A program made the translations under genes and the position numbers. The notes beneath the pieces were generated by a model. It did not search any database and had not been told where the DNA came from. It saw only the letters and a program-made list of their open reading frames with translations. Of a DNA stretch of 64,000 bases, positions 10,504-22,411 are shown piece after piece (positions within the stretch are counted from its first letter, which is position 1; every line of letters begins with the position of its first letter). The stretch covers positions 6,329,501-6,393,500 of the forward strand of contig BRXU01000002.1 of the NCBI GenBank assembly GCA_030267565.1, in the 5' to 3' direction. Origin of the DNA: Pleodorina starrii. Lineage: Eukaryota; Chlorophyta; Chlorophyceae; Chlamydomonadales; Volvocaceae.

Positions 10504-11997
10504 GCGCGCGGCTATGCATCTGATTCGTGGTTCGCGGATTCCGTGAACGTTAGTCACTTGACTCGTGAGCGTGGGCTTTGGTTCCGTCAGGACGGGGATC
10601 GTCGCCAAATTGTCGTTCCTAACGATGATTTGCTCCGTGCCGATATTCTTTCCCGTCTGCATGAGGACAAGCTTGCGGGCCACGTCGGCACCACCCGCCT
10701 TCTCGAGCTTCTTCGTCGCAACTTCTGGTGGTCTGGAATGGCCCGTGATGTCGCCCGTTTTGTGGCGCGTTGCGACACATGCCAGCATAACAAGCCGCAC
10801 TCTGGTAAGCAGCCGGGTCTTTTGCAGCCCCTGCCTATCCCTGACGCCCCGTGTGTTTCGCTTGACTACGTTGTCGGTTTGCCCACAACTGAGGGGGGAT
10901 ACGACGCCGTGCTCGTCCTTGTTGATCGTTTGACAAAGATGGTGCACCTTGCGCCCACCACTACGTCTGTCACTGCGAAGCAGACTGCTCGTCTGTTCTA
11001 CGACAATGTGGTGCGTTTGCATGGCGTTCCCAAATCGCTCGTTTCTGATCGCGGGCCTCAGTTTGGTAGCAAGTTCTGGAAAGCCCTTGGCGCTCTTGCG
11101 GACATCCGGGTTGACCTTTCCACTGCCTACCATCCTCAGACTGACGGGCAGACTGAGCGCATGAACCGCACCTTGGGGGATATGCTCCGTGCCTATGCTG
11201 GCAACTGCCCCCGGGAGTGGGATACTTACCTTTCTGCTGCTGAGTTCGCAATGAACAACGCTGTCAACCGTTCCACGGGACAGTCTCCTTTCTTCCTGAA
11301 TTACGGCTTCCATCCCGCGACACCCGTCGTGCGTGAGATTGATGCCCTTGTTCCAGCAGCGAAGGTCTTTGTCAAGTCGTACACCGCTCGCATTGCGGAC
11401 GCCAAGCAGTGCCTTGAGCGGGCTCAGCAACGTGCGGCTGACTACTACAACCGCGGTAAGCAAGACGCGTCCTTTCGCGAGGGGCAACTTGTGCTTCTGA
11501 ACACTAAGAACCTGCGGCAGCTTGCCAAGGGTCCGCGAAAGCTGCTTCCGTGTTGGGTGGGTCCTTTCCCTGTGAAGCGCATGGTCGGGCAGGCCGTGGC
11601 AGAGCTAGTCCTTCCAACTTCTTTGCGCATTCACCCTACTTTTCATGTGTCGCTTTTGCGTCCTTATTGTAGCAAGCCGGGAACAGAGCCCTCGGTTGAC
11701 GACACCCTTGCTGTTGAGGCCTCTGATGAACCTGCAGGACCGCCGCCTGTAGACTGGCTGGACGAAGCGCCCCTCTACACGGTCGAGCGTATTTTGGACT
11801 ACCGCAGCCGGCGCGTTGGCAAAGGTCGTCGGAAGCGAATCGTGCACGAATACCTGGTCAAATGGGCCGGTTACTCTTCTGAGCACAACAGCTGGGAGCC
11901 TGCAGTCAACTTCACTCCTGACCTGAAACCCGAACTTGAGCGGATTCGGGCCTTGTCCCGTCACGCTGCGGGGACTCAGCGTCCTGAGGGGGGATAG
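10504..11997 (+). CDS. Ty3/gypsy integrase with C-terminal chromodomain (5'-truncated polyprotein)
   Basis: The frame is open from the truncation point, without a real start codon, to TAG at 11995-11997. Numbering from the codon at 10543, an HHCC zinc-binding module is visible (H40, H47, C77, C80). The DDE catalytic triad is D108, D169 and E205, with the usual 35-residue spacing between the last two. Next comes the integrase C-terminal region. A chromodomain follows at roughly residues 408-460, with the aromatic and acidic pattern YTVERIL, EYLVKWAGY and SWEP. Known chromoviruses use this domain to steer integration to marked chromatin. The integrase looks intact by eye, but the element cannot move alone without reverse transcriptase and a second LTR. 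Confidence 0.93.
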   Translation, partial: ARGYASDSWFADSVNVSHLTRERGLWFRQDGDRRQIVVPNDDLLRADILSRLHEDKLAGHVGTTRLLELLRRNFWWSGMARDVARFVARCDTCQHNKPHSGKQPGLLQPLPIPDAPCVSLDYVVGLPTTEGGYDAVLVLVDRLTKMVHLAPTTTSVTAKQTARLFYDNVVRLHGVPKSLVSDRGPQFGSKFWKALGALADIRVDLSTAYHPQTDGQTERMNRTLGDMLRAYAGNCPREWDTYLSAAEFAMNNAVNRSTGQSPFFLNYGFHPATPVVREIDALVPAAKVFVKSYTARIADAKQCLERAQQRAADYYNRGKQDASFREGQLVLLNTKNLRQLAKGPRKLLPCWVGPFPVKRMVGQAVAELVLPTSLRIHPTFHVSLLRPYCSKPGTEPSVDDTLAVEASDEPAGPPPVDWLDEAPLYTVERILDYRSRRVGKGRRKRIVHEYLVKWAGYSSEHNSWEPAVNFTPDLKPELERIRALSRHAAGTQRPEGG

Positions 11998-11998
11998 T

Positions 11999-12333
11999 TG
12001 TTGTATCTCTCCTGTTGTATTATCTTGTATTTTACCCTAGCACTGGCTAAGGGCGGTGCTGTGTGCCGGACACAGACACCTGGGATTACGACAACTTGTC
12101 GTAGTCGTGGCACTTGCCACTGGTAGACCCACTTGGGTTGGATTTCGTCGGTTGGTGATTATTCTGTGTAACACTTGTTACATATTTTGGCCACGATGCG
12201 TACTTACGCTACGTTGGAGGATCTGCGGCTTCCTACGGATTTCCGTACGTCTTCCTTCGTCGGGTATCTTTACCCTCTCTCAATCACTAACCGGTAGTTT
12301 TTAACTACCACCACAAGTGGGCGTGATACAACA
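11999..12333 (+). repeat. 3' LTR of the Ty3/gypsy fragment
   Basis: 335 bp that starts TGTTGTATC and ends GATACAACA, a perfect 9-bp inverted terminal repeat of the TG...CA type. It directly follows the polypurine tract and stop codon. An internal hairpin GGTAGTT-TTT-AACTACC lies at 12293-12309. Confidence 0.9.
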
Positions 12334-12507
12334 GATTGCTGAAGCCGCAGGCATTTCAGATATAAACCTCTGGCTGTCTATCAGCAGGAATGCCGACACT
12401 CTCACACTTGACACCCTCGCCGCCCTAGCCCTTCAACTCCACCCATACGGATTGAACGGGGCCCCGCCCTTTTTCCGGCTTCAAGGAAGCCGACACCAAC
12501 CCCTTGT
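12334..12507 (-). mobile_element. Hairpin element copy 6, remnant
   Basis: Only the last 174 bases of a short-type element remain, from GATTGCTGAAGCC to CCCCTTGT. The other end was lost with the 5' half of the Ty3/gypsy insertion. Confidence 0.82.
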
Positions 12508-12623
12508 CGGAGCTGCACCCATACAGACAGGGGAAACAGGTTATTCTTGACCCTATAACTTATGCCATTCGGCTAAACGACCAAGGAAAACATGACCACA
12601 TTCTCTATGTGTAAGAGATCTGT

Positions 12624-12693
12624 GCACCAGCCGAGAATCGAACTCGGGTCTGGTCCGTGGCAAGGACCTATGCTACCACTATACCACTGGTGC
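12624..12693 (-). tRNA. tRNA-Gly(GCC)
   Basis: Identical to the copy at 892-961, intact. Confidence 0.92.
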
Positions 12694-13250
12694 TGAACAC
12701 TGCACATGTCCACTGCACAAAAGACTTACCACCCTGTTCATACTTGCCAACAAACAATTGGCATATGTTCATGCAAACCTGGTGTACTTGCTGATAAAGA
12801 CATACACTGCCCAGTGAGGGGCTCAGATAGAACTCACAACCACAAGGTTAAGAGTCTTGCCCTCTTCCACTGAATGAGCTGAACAGGCACATTTTCAAAC
12901 CTCGTACACACAGAGACATGTATGGAGTGTGCACCAATGGATGTGTTGCACAGAAAGGGACCAGACCAGATGTAGGGCTCAGCAGTGGCACAACCAGTAG
13001 GGTGCAAAAATGTTTCCCATTCAGATATACTGGATATCCAATCATGGATGCATCTTACAAATACAAATAACCCACTACCCATGTCACTTACAAATTTCAC
13101 GATCAGACATCCCTCTTCCAGCTATTCACATGTGTAGTATGGAATTCCCACTTATCATGCTCCCGAAATCCACCCAGCACCCAACATGCGAATGCCGAGT
13201 AAAGGACATGTTTTAGCTGTTGAAGACATGTGTACGTGGATACATATCCC

Positions 13251-13322
13251 GAGCCTACCAGGGATCGAACCTGGAATCTCCGGTTCCGTAGACCGGCGCT
13301 TTATCCATTAAGCCATAGGCCC
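13251..13322 (-). tRNA. tRNA-Arg(ACG)
   Basis: Intact cloverleaf and B box. Confidence 0.92.
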
Positions 13323-14713
13323 TTATCCGAGTTCAGGCACTCGTTAAACACCAGGAACGTGTTGGATTCATTGACGAGCTTGGCACACAGGCCCACATAC
13401 AGCTCAATCATTAAGCCACAGGGGCACAGGTAGAATTTATGTGCCATGATGTCAAGCAACAACAAACAAAGTGCACAATCTGGTCTGTTGATGCACCTTT
13501 TTGTGGGAAAACAGGGACTGTCACTTTATACCATACATGGAGCCTTAGGGTGAATTCTCCCAAGGTCGTGGGTTTCTGAGCCTTCTCCTGCGGTGTCTCT
13601 CACTCGTTCCTGTTTGGTTGACTTAAGCTGGCAAGTATGGGTGAGTGTCTTGGCAGCTCTTGTCGCCTCCAGCACAGTGCATGGCTAGCTGGCCCATTGG
13701 CTCTACTTTTCAAGAGTTTGGAACCCACTGCAAGGCATACATACACAACAAAGGAATGTAATGAACAGGTTTTTCTCAAAACATTTTGATGCTGGGTCAT
13801 ACATACATACTACACAGCTCACCATGGCCATGCCAGCCACCATTCCACATGAAAGCGTGATCCAATGGTACATTTCAGATAGTGTTTTTATGTGCAGGTC
13901 ATCAGCATGGCAATGCATGGAGGATGCAAACTGCAGCCATATGTGGGCCAATAATAGGTGGGATGGATATTTTGAACTGGGGTCTGCACATACAATCCCT
14001 AAACATATATAGTCATACTTAGTTATGCAGTTTTTGGGCGGGGCCCCAGCGTGAAGCGCCCAGGGGGGCCCCGCCCTCGAGGATTGCCCATGTCCGTGCC
14101 TGCACTGTCTAATGTAAAAGGGCAAGTGCAGAATTTTGGCCAACGGAAAGACTCCATACGTAAAATATTACGTTCTCTATTGCATGGTAAATTTGGAATT
14201 TGGAATTTGGAAATGGAACCCAACCTCGTATGAGTAAAAACCAGTTTGGCAGTCTCCATGAACCGAGGCCGAGGTCAAACCAACGCCTCTCGGCCTGTAA
14301 TAAATTCCAGAAGATCCATCGTTTCTCGAACTAGAATCCTGACATGACGGCGTGAAATGGATCTTCATTTCGGCAAACAACTATGTTTGCATTGCAAACA
14401 TTCTTCCCGCGAACACACCACAGCAGCTCTGCTACCCAATCCGATCGACTTGACGCATAATACTATTACAAAGGTTGCAAGGGACAAACCATGAGGGACA
14501 AACTGCTGGTTGTCGGACGCCAAGCGGCAAATTGCACGCACGATGCGGCGGTCTTCTGCTGCGGGCCGCCAAACAAGTCCAGTCGGCAACCTAGGGGACT
14601 TCTGCATTCCCTGTCCTAATGTTAACGTTGTCAAGCCTCCTCTACGGCGAATACCTCGGTAGCGAAGCCTGTGCACTCTCGTCGGTGGCAAGTGCACGTC
14701 GTCGCGACCCTCG

Positions 14714-15709
14714 ACAAGGGGTTGGTGTCGGCTTCCTTGAAGCCGGAAAAAGGGTGGGGCCCCGTTCAATCCGTACGGGTGGAGTTGAAGGGCTAGGGTG
14801 GCGAGGGCGTGAAGTGTGAGAGTGTCAACATTCCTGCTGATAGACAGCCAGAGCTTTCAGCAATCCGCCCCATGTTTAGCATCGCGCGCCGTCTCGGCAC
14901 TGTGCAACTCTTCCGGCCAGCGCATTGGCTGAAGTTACTTGACAGTAGACATGCAGTGTATCATTCACACATCACGCAGGCTGACTTGCCAATAGAAGGA
15001 CAGCGGAACTGTTTGAGAGGGCCGCGATGATGACGTGCAGTTGCCGACGAGAGTGCACAGTCTTCGCTACCGAGGTATTCGTCGTAGAGGAGGCTTGAAA
15101 ACATTAGGACAGGGAATGTAGAAGTCCCCTAGGTTGCCGACTGGACTTGTTGGGCGGCCCGCAGATGAATCGTGCGTGCATCGGCGGCTTGGCGTCCAAC
15201 AACCAGCATTTTGCCCCTCATGGTTTGCACCTTGCAACCTTTGTAATAGCAATATGCGTCAAGACGATCGGACCGGCTAGCAGAGCTGCTGTGGTGTGGT
15301 CGCGGGAAGAATGTTCGCAATGCAAACATAGTTGGTTGCTTGCCGAAACGAAGATTCATTTCACGCCGTCATGTCAGAATCCCACCTTAAGGAACGATGA
15401 ATGTTCTGGAATTAATTATAGGCCGAGAGGTGTTGGTTTGACCTCGGCCTCGGTCCATGGAGACTGCCAAACTGGTTTTTACTCATACGAGGTTGGGTTC
15501 CAATAATAAATTTACCGTGCAATAAAGAATGTAATCTTTTACTTATGCAGACTTTCCGTTGGCCGAAAGTCCACACTTGTCCAATTACTTCCAGCACCGT
15601 CTACCGTCCCACGTCCCACGTCCCACGTCCCACGTCCCACGGGCACACGGACATGGGCAATCCTACAGGGCGGGGCCCCCCTGGGCGCTTCGCGCTGGGG
15701 CCCCGCCCA
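14714..15709 (+). mobile_element. Hairpin element copy 8, nested in copy 7, long type
   Basis: 996 bp in the opposite orientation to its host. Its flanks are CCCTCG and AAAACTAAC, and the uninterrupted CTCGAAAACTAAC is seen at 451-463. There is no target duplication. It starts ACAAGGGGTTGG, has the hairpin CGGCTTC-CTT-GAAGCCG near that end, and ends in the GC hairpin GGGCGGGGCCCC...GGGGCCCCGCCCA. Confidence 0.88.
15605..15641 (+). repeat. Heptamer minisatellite (CCCACGT)n, about 5 copies
   Basis: Tandem CCCACGT units in the same position inside the long-type hairpin element where other copies carry GGGTTCT-type units. Confidence 0.88.
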
Positions 15710-16029
15710 AAAACTAACAGTTCCATTTGCAAGTCAGCATGCGTGATGTGTAAATGATACTCTCCATGTCTATTGTCAAGCTACTTAAGCCAAGCAATGC
15801 GCTCGCGGGAAGAGTTGCACAGTGCCGAGACGGCGCGTGATGCTAAATATGGGGCGGATTGCTGAAGCCGCAGGCATTTCAGATATAAAGCTCTGGCTGT
15901 CTATCAGCAGGAATGCCGACACTCTCACACTTGACGCCCTCGCTGCCCTAGCACTGAACTTAACCCGTACGGATTGAACGGGGCCCCGCCCTTTTTCCGG
16001 CTTCAAGGAAGCCGACACCAACCCCTTGT

Positions 16030-16353
16030 CAAGAGTTTGGAACCCACTGCAAGGCATACATGCACAACAAAGGAATGTATTGAACAGGTTTTTCTCAAAA
16101 CATTGTGATGCTGGGTCATACATACATACTACACAGCTCACCATGGCCATGCCAGCCACCATTCCACATGAAAGCGTGATCCAATGGTACATTTCAGATA
16201 GTGTTTTTATGTGCAGGTCATCAGCATGGCAATGCATGGAGGATGCAAACTGCAGCCATATGTGGGCCAATAATAGGTGGGATGGATATTTTGAACTGGG
16301 GTCTGCACATACAATCCCTAAACATATATAGTCATACTTAGTTATGCAGTTTT
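16030..16353 (-). repeat. Array core unit F, 3' part only
   Basis: Only the last 324 bases of a core remain (from CAAGAGTTTGG to GCAGTTTT). It carries no tRNA. Confidence 0.82.
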
Positions 16354-17345
16354 TGGGCGGGGCCCCAGCGTGAAGCGCCCAGGGGGGCCCCGCCCTCTAG
16401 GATTGCCCATGTCCGTGCCTGCACTGTCTAATGTAAAAGGGCAAGTGCAGAATTTTGGCCAACGGAAAGACTCCATACGTAAAATATTACGTTCTCTATT
16501 GCATGGTAAATTTGGAATTTGGAATTTGGAAATGGAACCCAACCTCGTATGAGTAAAAACCAGTTTGGCAGTCTCCATGAACCGAGGCCGAGGTCAAACC
16601 AACGCCTCTCGGCCTGTAATAAATTCCAGAAGATCCATCGTTTCTCGAACTAGAATTCTGACATGACGGCGTGAAATGGATCTTCATTTCGGCATTCTTC
16701 CCGCGACAACATTCTTCCCGCGAACACACCACAGCAGCTCTGCTACCCAATCCGATCGACTTGACGCATAATACTATTACAAAGGTTGCAAGGGACAAAC
16801 CATGAGGGACAAACTGCTGGTTGTCGGACGCCAAGCGGCAAATTGCACGCACGATGCGGCGGTCTTCTGCTGCGGGCCGCCAAACAAGTCCAGTCGGCAA
16901 CCTAGGGGACTTCTGCATTCCCTGTCCTAATGTTAACGTTGTCAAGCCTCCTCTACGGCGAATACCTCGGTAGCGAAGCCTGTGCACTCTCGTCGGTGGC
17001 AAGTGCACGTCGTCGCGACCCTCGAAAACTAACAGTTCCATTTGCAAGTCAGCATGCGTGATGTGTAAATGATACTCTCCATGTCTATTGTCAAGCTACT
17101 TAAGCCAAGCAATGCGCTCGCGGGAAGAGTTGCACAGTGCCGAGACGGCACGTGATGCTAAATATGGGGCGGATTGCTGAAGCCGCAGGCATTTCAGATA
17201 TAAACCTCTGGCTGTCTATCAGCAGGAATGCCGACACTCTCACACTTGACACCCTCGCCGCCCTAGCCCTTCAACTCCACCCATACGGATTGAACGGGGC
17301 CCCGCCCTTTTTCCGGCTTCAAGGAAGCCGACACCAACCCCTTGT
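16354..17345 (-). mobile_element. Hairpin element copy 9, short type
   Basis: 992 bp at the core junction. It has a small internal rearrangement near 16694-16712, where a CATTCTTCCCGCGA motif is partly duplicated. Confidence 0.85.
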
Positions 17346-17461
17346 CGGAGCTGCACCCATACAGACAGGGGAAACAGGTTATTCTTGACCCTATAACTTA
17401 TGCCATTCGGCTAAACGACCAAGGAAAACATGACCACATTCTCTATGTGTAAGAGATCTGT

Positions 17462-17531
17462 GTACCAGCCGAGAATCGAACTCGGGTCTGGTCCGTGGCA
17501 AGGACCTATGCTACCACTATACCACTGGTGC
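17462..17531 (-). tRNA. tRNA-Gly(GCC), acceptor mismatch
   Basis: Same acceptor change (GTACCAG on the plus strand) as 7192-7261, otherwise intact. Confidence 0.8.
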
Positions 17532-18088
17532 TGAACACTGCACATGTCCACTGCACAAAAGACTTACCACCCTGTTCATACTTGCCAACAAACAATTGGC
17601 ATATGTTCATGCAAACCTGGTGTACTTGCTGATAAAGACATACACTGCCCAGTGAGGGGCTCAGATAGAACTCACAACCACAAGGTTAAGAGTCTTGCCC
17701 TCTTCCACTGAATGAGCTGAACAGGCACATTTTCAAACCTCGTACACACAGAGACATGTATGGAGTGTGCACCAATGGATGTGTTGCACAGAAAGGGACC
17801 AGACCAGATGTAGGGCTCAGCAGTGGCACAACCAGTAGGGTGCAAAAATGTTTCCCATTCAGATATACTGGATATCCAATCATGGATGCATCTTACAAAT
17901 ACAAATAACCCACTACCCATGTCACTTACAAATTTCACGATCAGACATCCCTCTTCCAGCTATTCACATGTGTAGTATGGAATTCCCACTTATCATGCTC
18001 CCGAAATCCACCCAGCACCCAACATGTGAATGCCGAGTAAAGGACATGTTTTAGCTGTTGAAGACATGTGTACGTGGATACATATCCC

Positions 18089-18160
18089 GAGCCTACCAGG
18101 GATCGAACCTGGAATCTCCGGTTCCGTAGACCGGCGCTTTATTCATTAAGCCATAGGCCC
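18089..18160 (-). tRNA. tRNA-Arg(ACG)
   Basis: One D-loop change (plus strand TTTATTCATT), otherwise intact. Confidence 0.88.
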
Positions 18161-19551
18161 TTATCCGAGTTCAGGCACTCGTTAAACACCAGGAACGTGT
18201 TGTATTCATTGACGAGCTTGGCACACAGGCCCACATACAGCTCAATCATTAAGCCACAGGGACACAGGTAGAATTTATGTGCCATGATGTCAAGCAACAA
18301 CAAACAAAGTGCACAATCTGGTCTGTTGATGCACCTTTTTGTGGGAAAACAGGGACTGTCACTTTATACCATACATGGAGCCTTAGGGTGAATTCTCCCA
18401 AGGTCGTGGGTTTCTGAGCCTTCTCCTGCGGTGTCTCTCACTCGTTCCTATTTGGTTGACTTAAGCTGGCAAGTATGGGTGAGTGTCTTGGCAGCTCTTG
18501 TCGCCTCCAGCACAGTGCATGGCTAGCTGGCCCATTGGCTCTACTTTTCAAGAGTTTGGAACCCACTGCAAGGCATACATACACAACAAAGGAATGTATT
18601 GAACATGTTTTTCTCAAAACATTTTGATGCTGGGTCATACATACATACTACACAGCTCACCATGGCCATGCCAGCCACCATTCCACATGAAAGCGTGATC
18701 CAATGGTACATTTCAGATAGTGTTTTTATGTGCAGGTCATCAGCATGGCAATGCATGGAGGATGCAAACTGCAGCCATATGTGGGCCAATAATAGGTGGG
18801 ATGGATATTTTGAACTGGGGTCTGCACATACAATCCCTAAACATATATAGTCATACTTAGTTATGCAGTTTTTGGGCGGGGCCCCAGCGCGAAGCGCCCA
18901 GGAGGGCCCCGCCCTCGAGGATTGCCCATGTCCGTGCCTGCACTGTCTAATGTAAAAGGGCAAGTGCAGAATTTTGGCCAACGGAAAGACTCCATACGTA
19001 AAATATTACGTTCTCTATTGCATGGTAAATTTGGAATTTGGAATTTGGAAATGGAACCCAACCTCGTATGAGTAAAAACCAGTTTGGCAGTCTCCATGAA
19101 CCGAGGCCGAGGTCAAACCAACGCCTCTCGGCCTGTAATAAATTCCAGAAGATCCATCGTTTCTCGAACTAGAATCCTGACATGACGGCGTGAAATGGAT
19201 CTTCATTTCGGCAAACAACTATGTTTGCATTGCGAACATTCTTCCCGCGAACACACCACAGCAGCTCTGCTACCCAATCCGATCGACTTGACGCATAATA
19301 CTATTACAAAGGTTGCAAGGGACAAACCATGAGGGACAAACTGCTGGTTGTCGGACGCCAAGCGGCAAATTGCACGCACGATGCGGCGGTCTTCTGCTGC
19401 GGGCCGCCAAACAAGTCCAGTCGGCAACCTAGGGGACTTCTGCATTCCCTGTCCTAATGTTAACGTTGTCAAGCCTCCTCTACGGCGAATACCTCGGTAG
19501 CGAAGCCTGTGCACTCTCGTCGGTGGCAAGTGCACGTCGTTGCGACCCTCG

Positions 19552-20582
19552 ACAAGGGGTTGGTGTCGGCTTCCTTGAAGCCGGAAAAAGGGCGGGGCCC
19601 CGTTCAATCCGTACGGGTGGAGTTGAAGGGCTAGGGCGGCGAGGGCGTGAAGTGTGAGAGTGTCAACATTCCTGCTGATAGACAGCCAGAGCTTTCAGCA
19701 ATCCGCCCCATGTTTAGCATCGCGTGCCGTCTCAGCACTGTGCAACTCTTCCGGCCAGCGCATTGGCTGAAGTTACTTGACAGTAGACATGCAGTGTATC
19801 ATTCACACATCACGCAGGCTGACTTGCCAATAGAAGGACAGCGGAACTGTTTGAGAGGGCCGCGATGATGACGTGCAGTTGCCGACGAGAGTGCACAGTC
19901 TTCGCTACCGAGGTATTCGTCGTAGAGGAGGCTTGAAAACATTAGGACAGGGAATGTAGAAGTCCCCTAGGTTGCCGACTGGACTTGTTGGGCGGCCCGC
20001 AGATGAATCGTGCGTGCATCGGCGGCTTGGCGTCCAACAACCAGCATTTTGCCCCTCATGGTTTGCACCTTGCAACCTTTGTAATAGCAATATGCGTCAA
20101 GACGATCGGACCGGCTAGCAGAGCTGCTGTGGTGTGGTCGCGGGAAGAATGTTCGCAATGCAAACATAGTTGGTTGCTTGCCGAAACGAAGATTCATTTC
20201 ACGCCGTCATGTCAGAATCCCACCTTAAGGAACGATGAATGTTCTGGAATTAATTATAGGCCGAGAGGTGTTGGTTTGACCTCGGCCTCGCTCCATGGAG
20301 ACTGCCAAACTGGTTTTTACTCATACGAGGTTGGGTTCCAATAATAAATTTACCGTGCAATAAAGAATGTAATCTTTTACTTATGCAGACTTTCCGTTGG
20401 CCGAAAGTCCACACTTGTCCAATTACTTCCAGCACCGTCTACCGTCCCACGTCCCACGTCCCACGTCCCACGTCCCACGTCCCACGTCCCACGTCCCACG
20501 TCCCACGTCCCACGGGCACACGGACATGGGCAATCCTACAGGGCGGGGCCCCCCTGGGCGCTTCGCGCTGGGGCCCCGCCCA
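19552..20582 (+). mobile_element. Hairpin element copy 11, nested, long type
   Basis: 1031 bp between CCCTCG and AAAACTAAC, as at 14714-15709. It differs mainly in having about eleven rather than five CCCACGT heptamers. Confidence 0.88.
20443..20515 (+). repeat. Heptamer minisatellite (CCCACGT)n, about 11 copies
   Basis: An expanded version of the array at 15605-15641, adjacent to the terminal GC hairpin. Confidence 0.9.
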
Positions 20583-20902
20583 AAAACTAACAGTTCCATT
20601 TGCAAGTCAGCATGCGTGATGTGTAAATGATACTCTCCATGTCTATTGTCAAGCTACTTAAGCCAAGCAATGTGCTCGCGGGAAGAGTTGCACAGTGCCG
20701 AGACGGCGCGCGATGCTAAATATGGGGCGGATTGCTGAAGCCGCAGGCATTTCAGATATAAACCTCTGGCTGTCTATCAGCAGGAATGCCGACACTCTCA
20801 CACTTGACGCCCTCGCCGCCCTAGCACTGAACTTAACCCGTACGGATTGAACGGGGCCCCGCCCTTTTTCCGGCTTCAAGGAAGCCGACACCAACCCCTT
20901 GT

Positions 20903-21225
20903 CAAGAGTTTGGAACCCACTGCAAGGCATACATGCACAACAAAGGAATGTATTGAACAGGTTTTCTCAAAACATTGTGATGCTGGGTCATACATACATA
21001 CTACACAGCTCACCATGGCCATGCCAGCCACCATTCCACATGAAAGCGTGATCCAATGGTACATTTCAGATAGTGTTTTTATGTGCAGGTCATCAGCATG
21101 GCAATGCATGGAGGATGCAAACTGCAGCCATATGTGGGCCAATAATAGGTGGGATGGATATTTTGAACTGGGGTCTGCACATACAATCCCTAAACATATA
21201 TAGTCATACTTAGTTATGCAGTTTT
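20903..21225 (-). repeat. Array core unit H, 3' part only
   Basis: The last 323 bases of a core, as at 16030-16353. No tRNA. Confidence 0.82.
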
Positions 21226-22225
21226 TGGGCGGGGCCCCAGCGTGAAGCGCCCAGGGGGGCCCCGCCCTCTAGGATTGCCCATGTCCGTGCCTGCACTGTC
21301 TAATGTAAAAGGGCAAGTGCAGAATTTTGGCCAACGGAAAGACTCCACACGTAAAATATTACGTTCTCTATTGCATGGTAAATTTGGAATTTGGAATTTG
21401 GAAATGGAACCCAACCTCGTATGAGTAAAAAACAGTTTGGCAGTCTCCATGAACCGAGGCCGAGGTCAAACCAACGCCTCTCGGCCTGTAATAAATTCCA
21501 GAAGATCCATCGTTTCTCGAACTAGAATTCTGACATGACGGCGTGAAATGGATCTTCATTTCGGCAAACAACTATGTTTGCATTGCGAACATTCTTCCCG
21601 CGAACACACCACAGCAGCTCTGCTACCCAATCCGATCGACTTGACGCATAATACTATTACAAAGGTTGCAAGGGACAAACCATGAGGGACAAACTGCTGG
21701 TTGTCGGACGCCAAGCGGCAAATTGCACGCACGATGCGGCGGTCTTCTGCTGCGGGCCGCCAAACAAGTCCAGTCGGCAACCTAGGGGACTTCTGCATTC
21801 CCTGTCCTAATGTTAACGTTGTCAAGCCTCCTCTACGGCGAATACCTCGGTAGCGAAGCCTGTGCACTCTCGTCGGTGGCAAGTGCACGTCGTCGCGACC
21901 CTCGAAAACTAACAGTTCCATTTGCAAGTCAGCATGCGTGATGTGTAAATGATACTCTCCATGTCTATTGTCAAGCTACTTAAGCCAAGCAATGCGCTCG
22001 CGGGAAGAGTTGCACAGTGCCGAGACGGCGCACGATGCTAAATATGGGGCGGATTGCTGAAGCCGCAGGCATTTCAGATATAAACCTCTGGCTGTCTATC
22101 AGCAGGAATGCCGACACTCTCACACTTGACGCCCTCGCCGCCCTAGCCCTTCAACTCCACCCGTACGGATTGAACGGGGCCCCGCCCTTTTTCCGGCTTC
22201 AAGGAAGCCGACACCAACCCCTTGT
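21226..22225 (-). mobile_element. Hairpin element copy 12, short type
   Basis: 1000 bp at the core junction. It is the last element before the element-free array. Confidence 0.87.
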
Positions 22226-22341
22226 CGGAGCTGCACCCATACAGACAGGGGAAACAGGTTATTCTTGACCCTATAACTTATGCCATTCGGCTAAACGACC
22301 AAGGAAAACATGACCACATTCTCTATGTGTAAGAGATCTGT

Positions 22342-22411
22342 GCACCAGCCGACAATCGAACTCGGGTCTGGTCCGTGGCAAGGACCTATGCTACCACTAT
22401 ACCACTGGTGC
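22342..22411 (-). tRNA. tRNA-Gly(GCC), T-stem mismatch
   Basis: Plus-strand GACAATCG replaces GAGAATCG, which breaks one T-stem pair. The rest is intact. Confidence 0.75.

Larger units (their letters stand above)
10503..12333 (+). mobile_element. Ty3/gypsy (chromovirus) retroelement, 5'-truncated
   Basis: This is the 3' part of an LTR retrotransposon: integrase, chromodomain, a polypurine tract (GAGGGGGGA just before 11995) and the 3' LTR (11999-12333). The gag, protease, reverse transcriptase and 5' LTR are gone. The 3' LTR abuts GATTGCTGAAGCC of a hairpin element, so the original target was probably inside that element. The left side joins a different part of the array, which implies a later deletion or recombination that removed the 5' half and about 1.3 kb of array. 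Confidence 0.9.
12508..14034 (-). repeat. Array core unit E (complete)
   Basis: A complete core with the three tRNA-type genes. It is the first part of a 4.84 kb higher-order unit repeated at 17346. Confidence 0.85.
14035..16029 (-). mobile_element. Hairpin element copy 7, outer copy (interrupted by a nested copy)
   Basis: The left end at 14035 is at the core junction GCAGTTTT. The element runs to 14713 and resumes at 15710-16029. Its right end joins CAAGAGTTTGG, a different core position from its left end. It is therefore a recombinant between elements inserted at two core sites, and about 1.2 kb of core is missing between them. Confidence 0.82.
17346..18872 (-). repeat. Array core unit G (complete)
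   Basis: A complete core that begins the second copy of the 4.84 kb higher-order unit. Confidence 0.85.
18873..20902 (-). mobile_element. Hairpin element copy 10, outer copy (interrupted)
   Basis: Same recombinant structure as 14035-16029: sequence at 18873-19551 and 20583-20902, with the right end at CAAGAGTTTGG. The identical architecture shows that the whole block was duplicated. Confidence 0.82.

Noticed and set aside
10396..11487. 363-codon minus-strand frame opposite the integrase
   Set aside because: Shadow of the Ty3/gypsy integrase, which has its full catalytic pattern on the plus strand.
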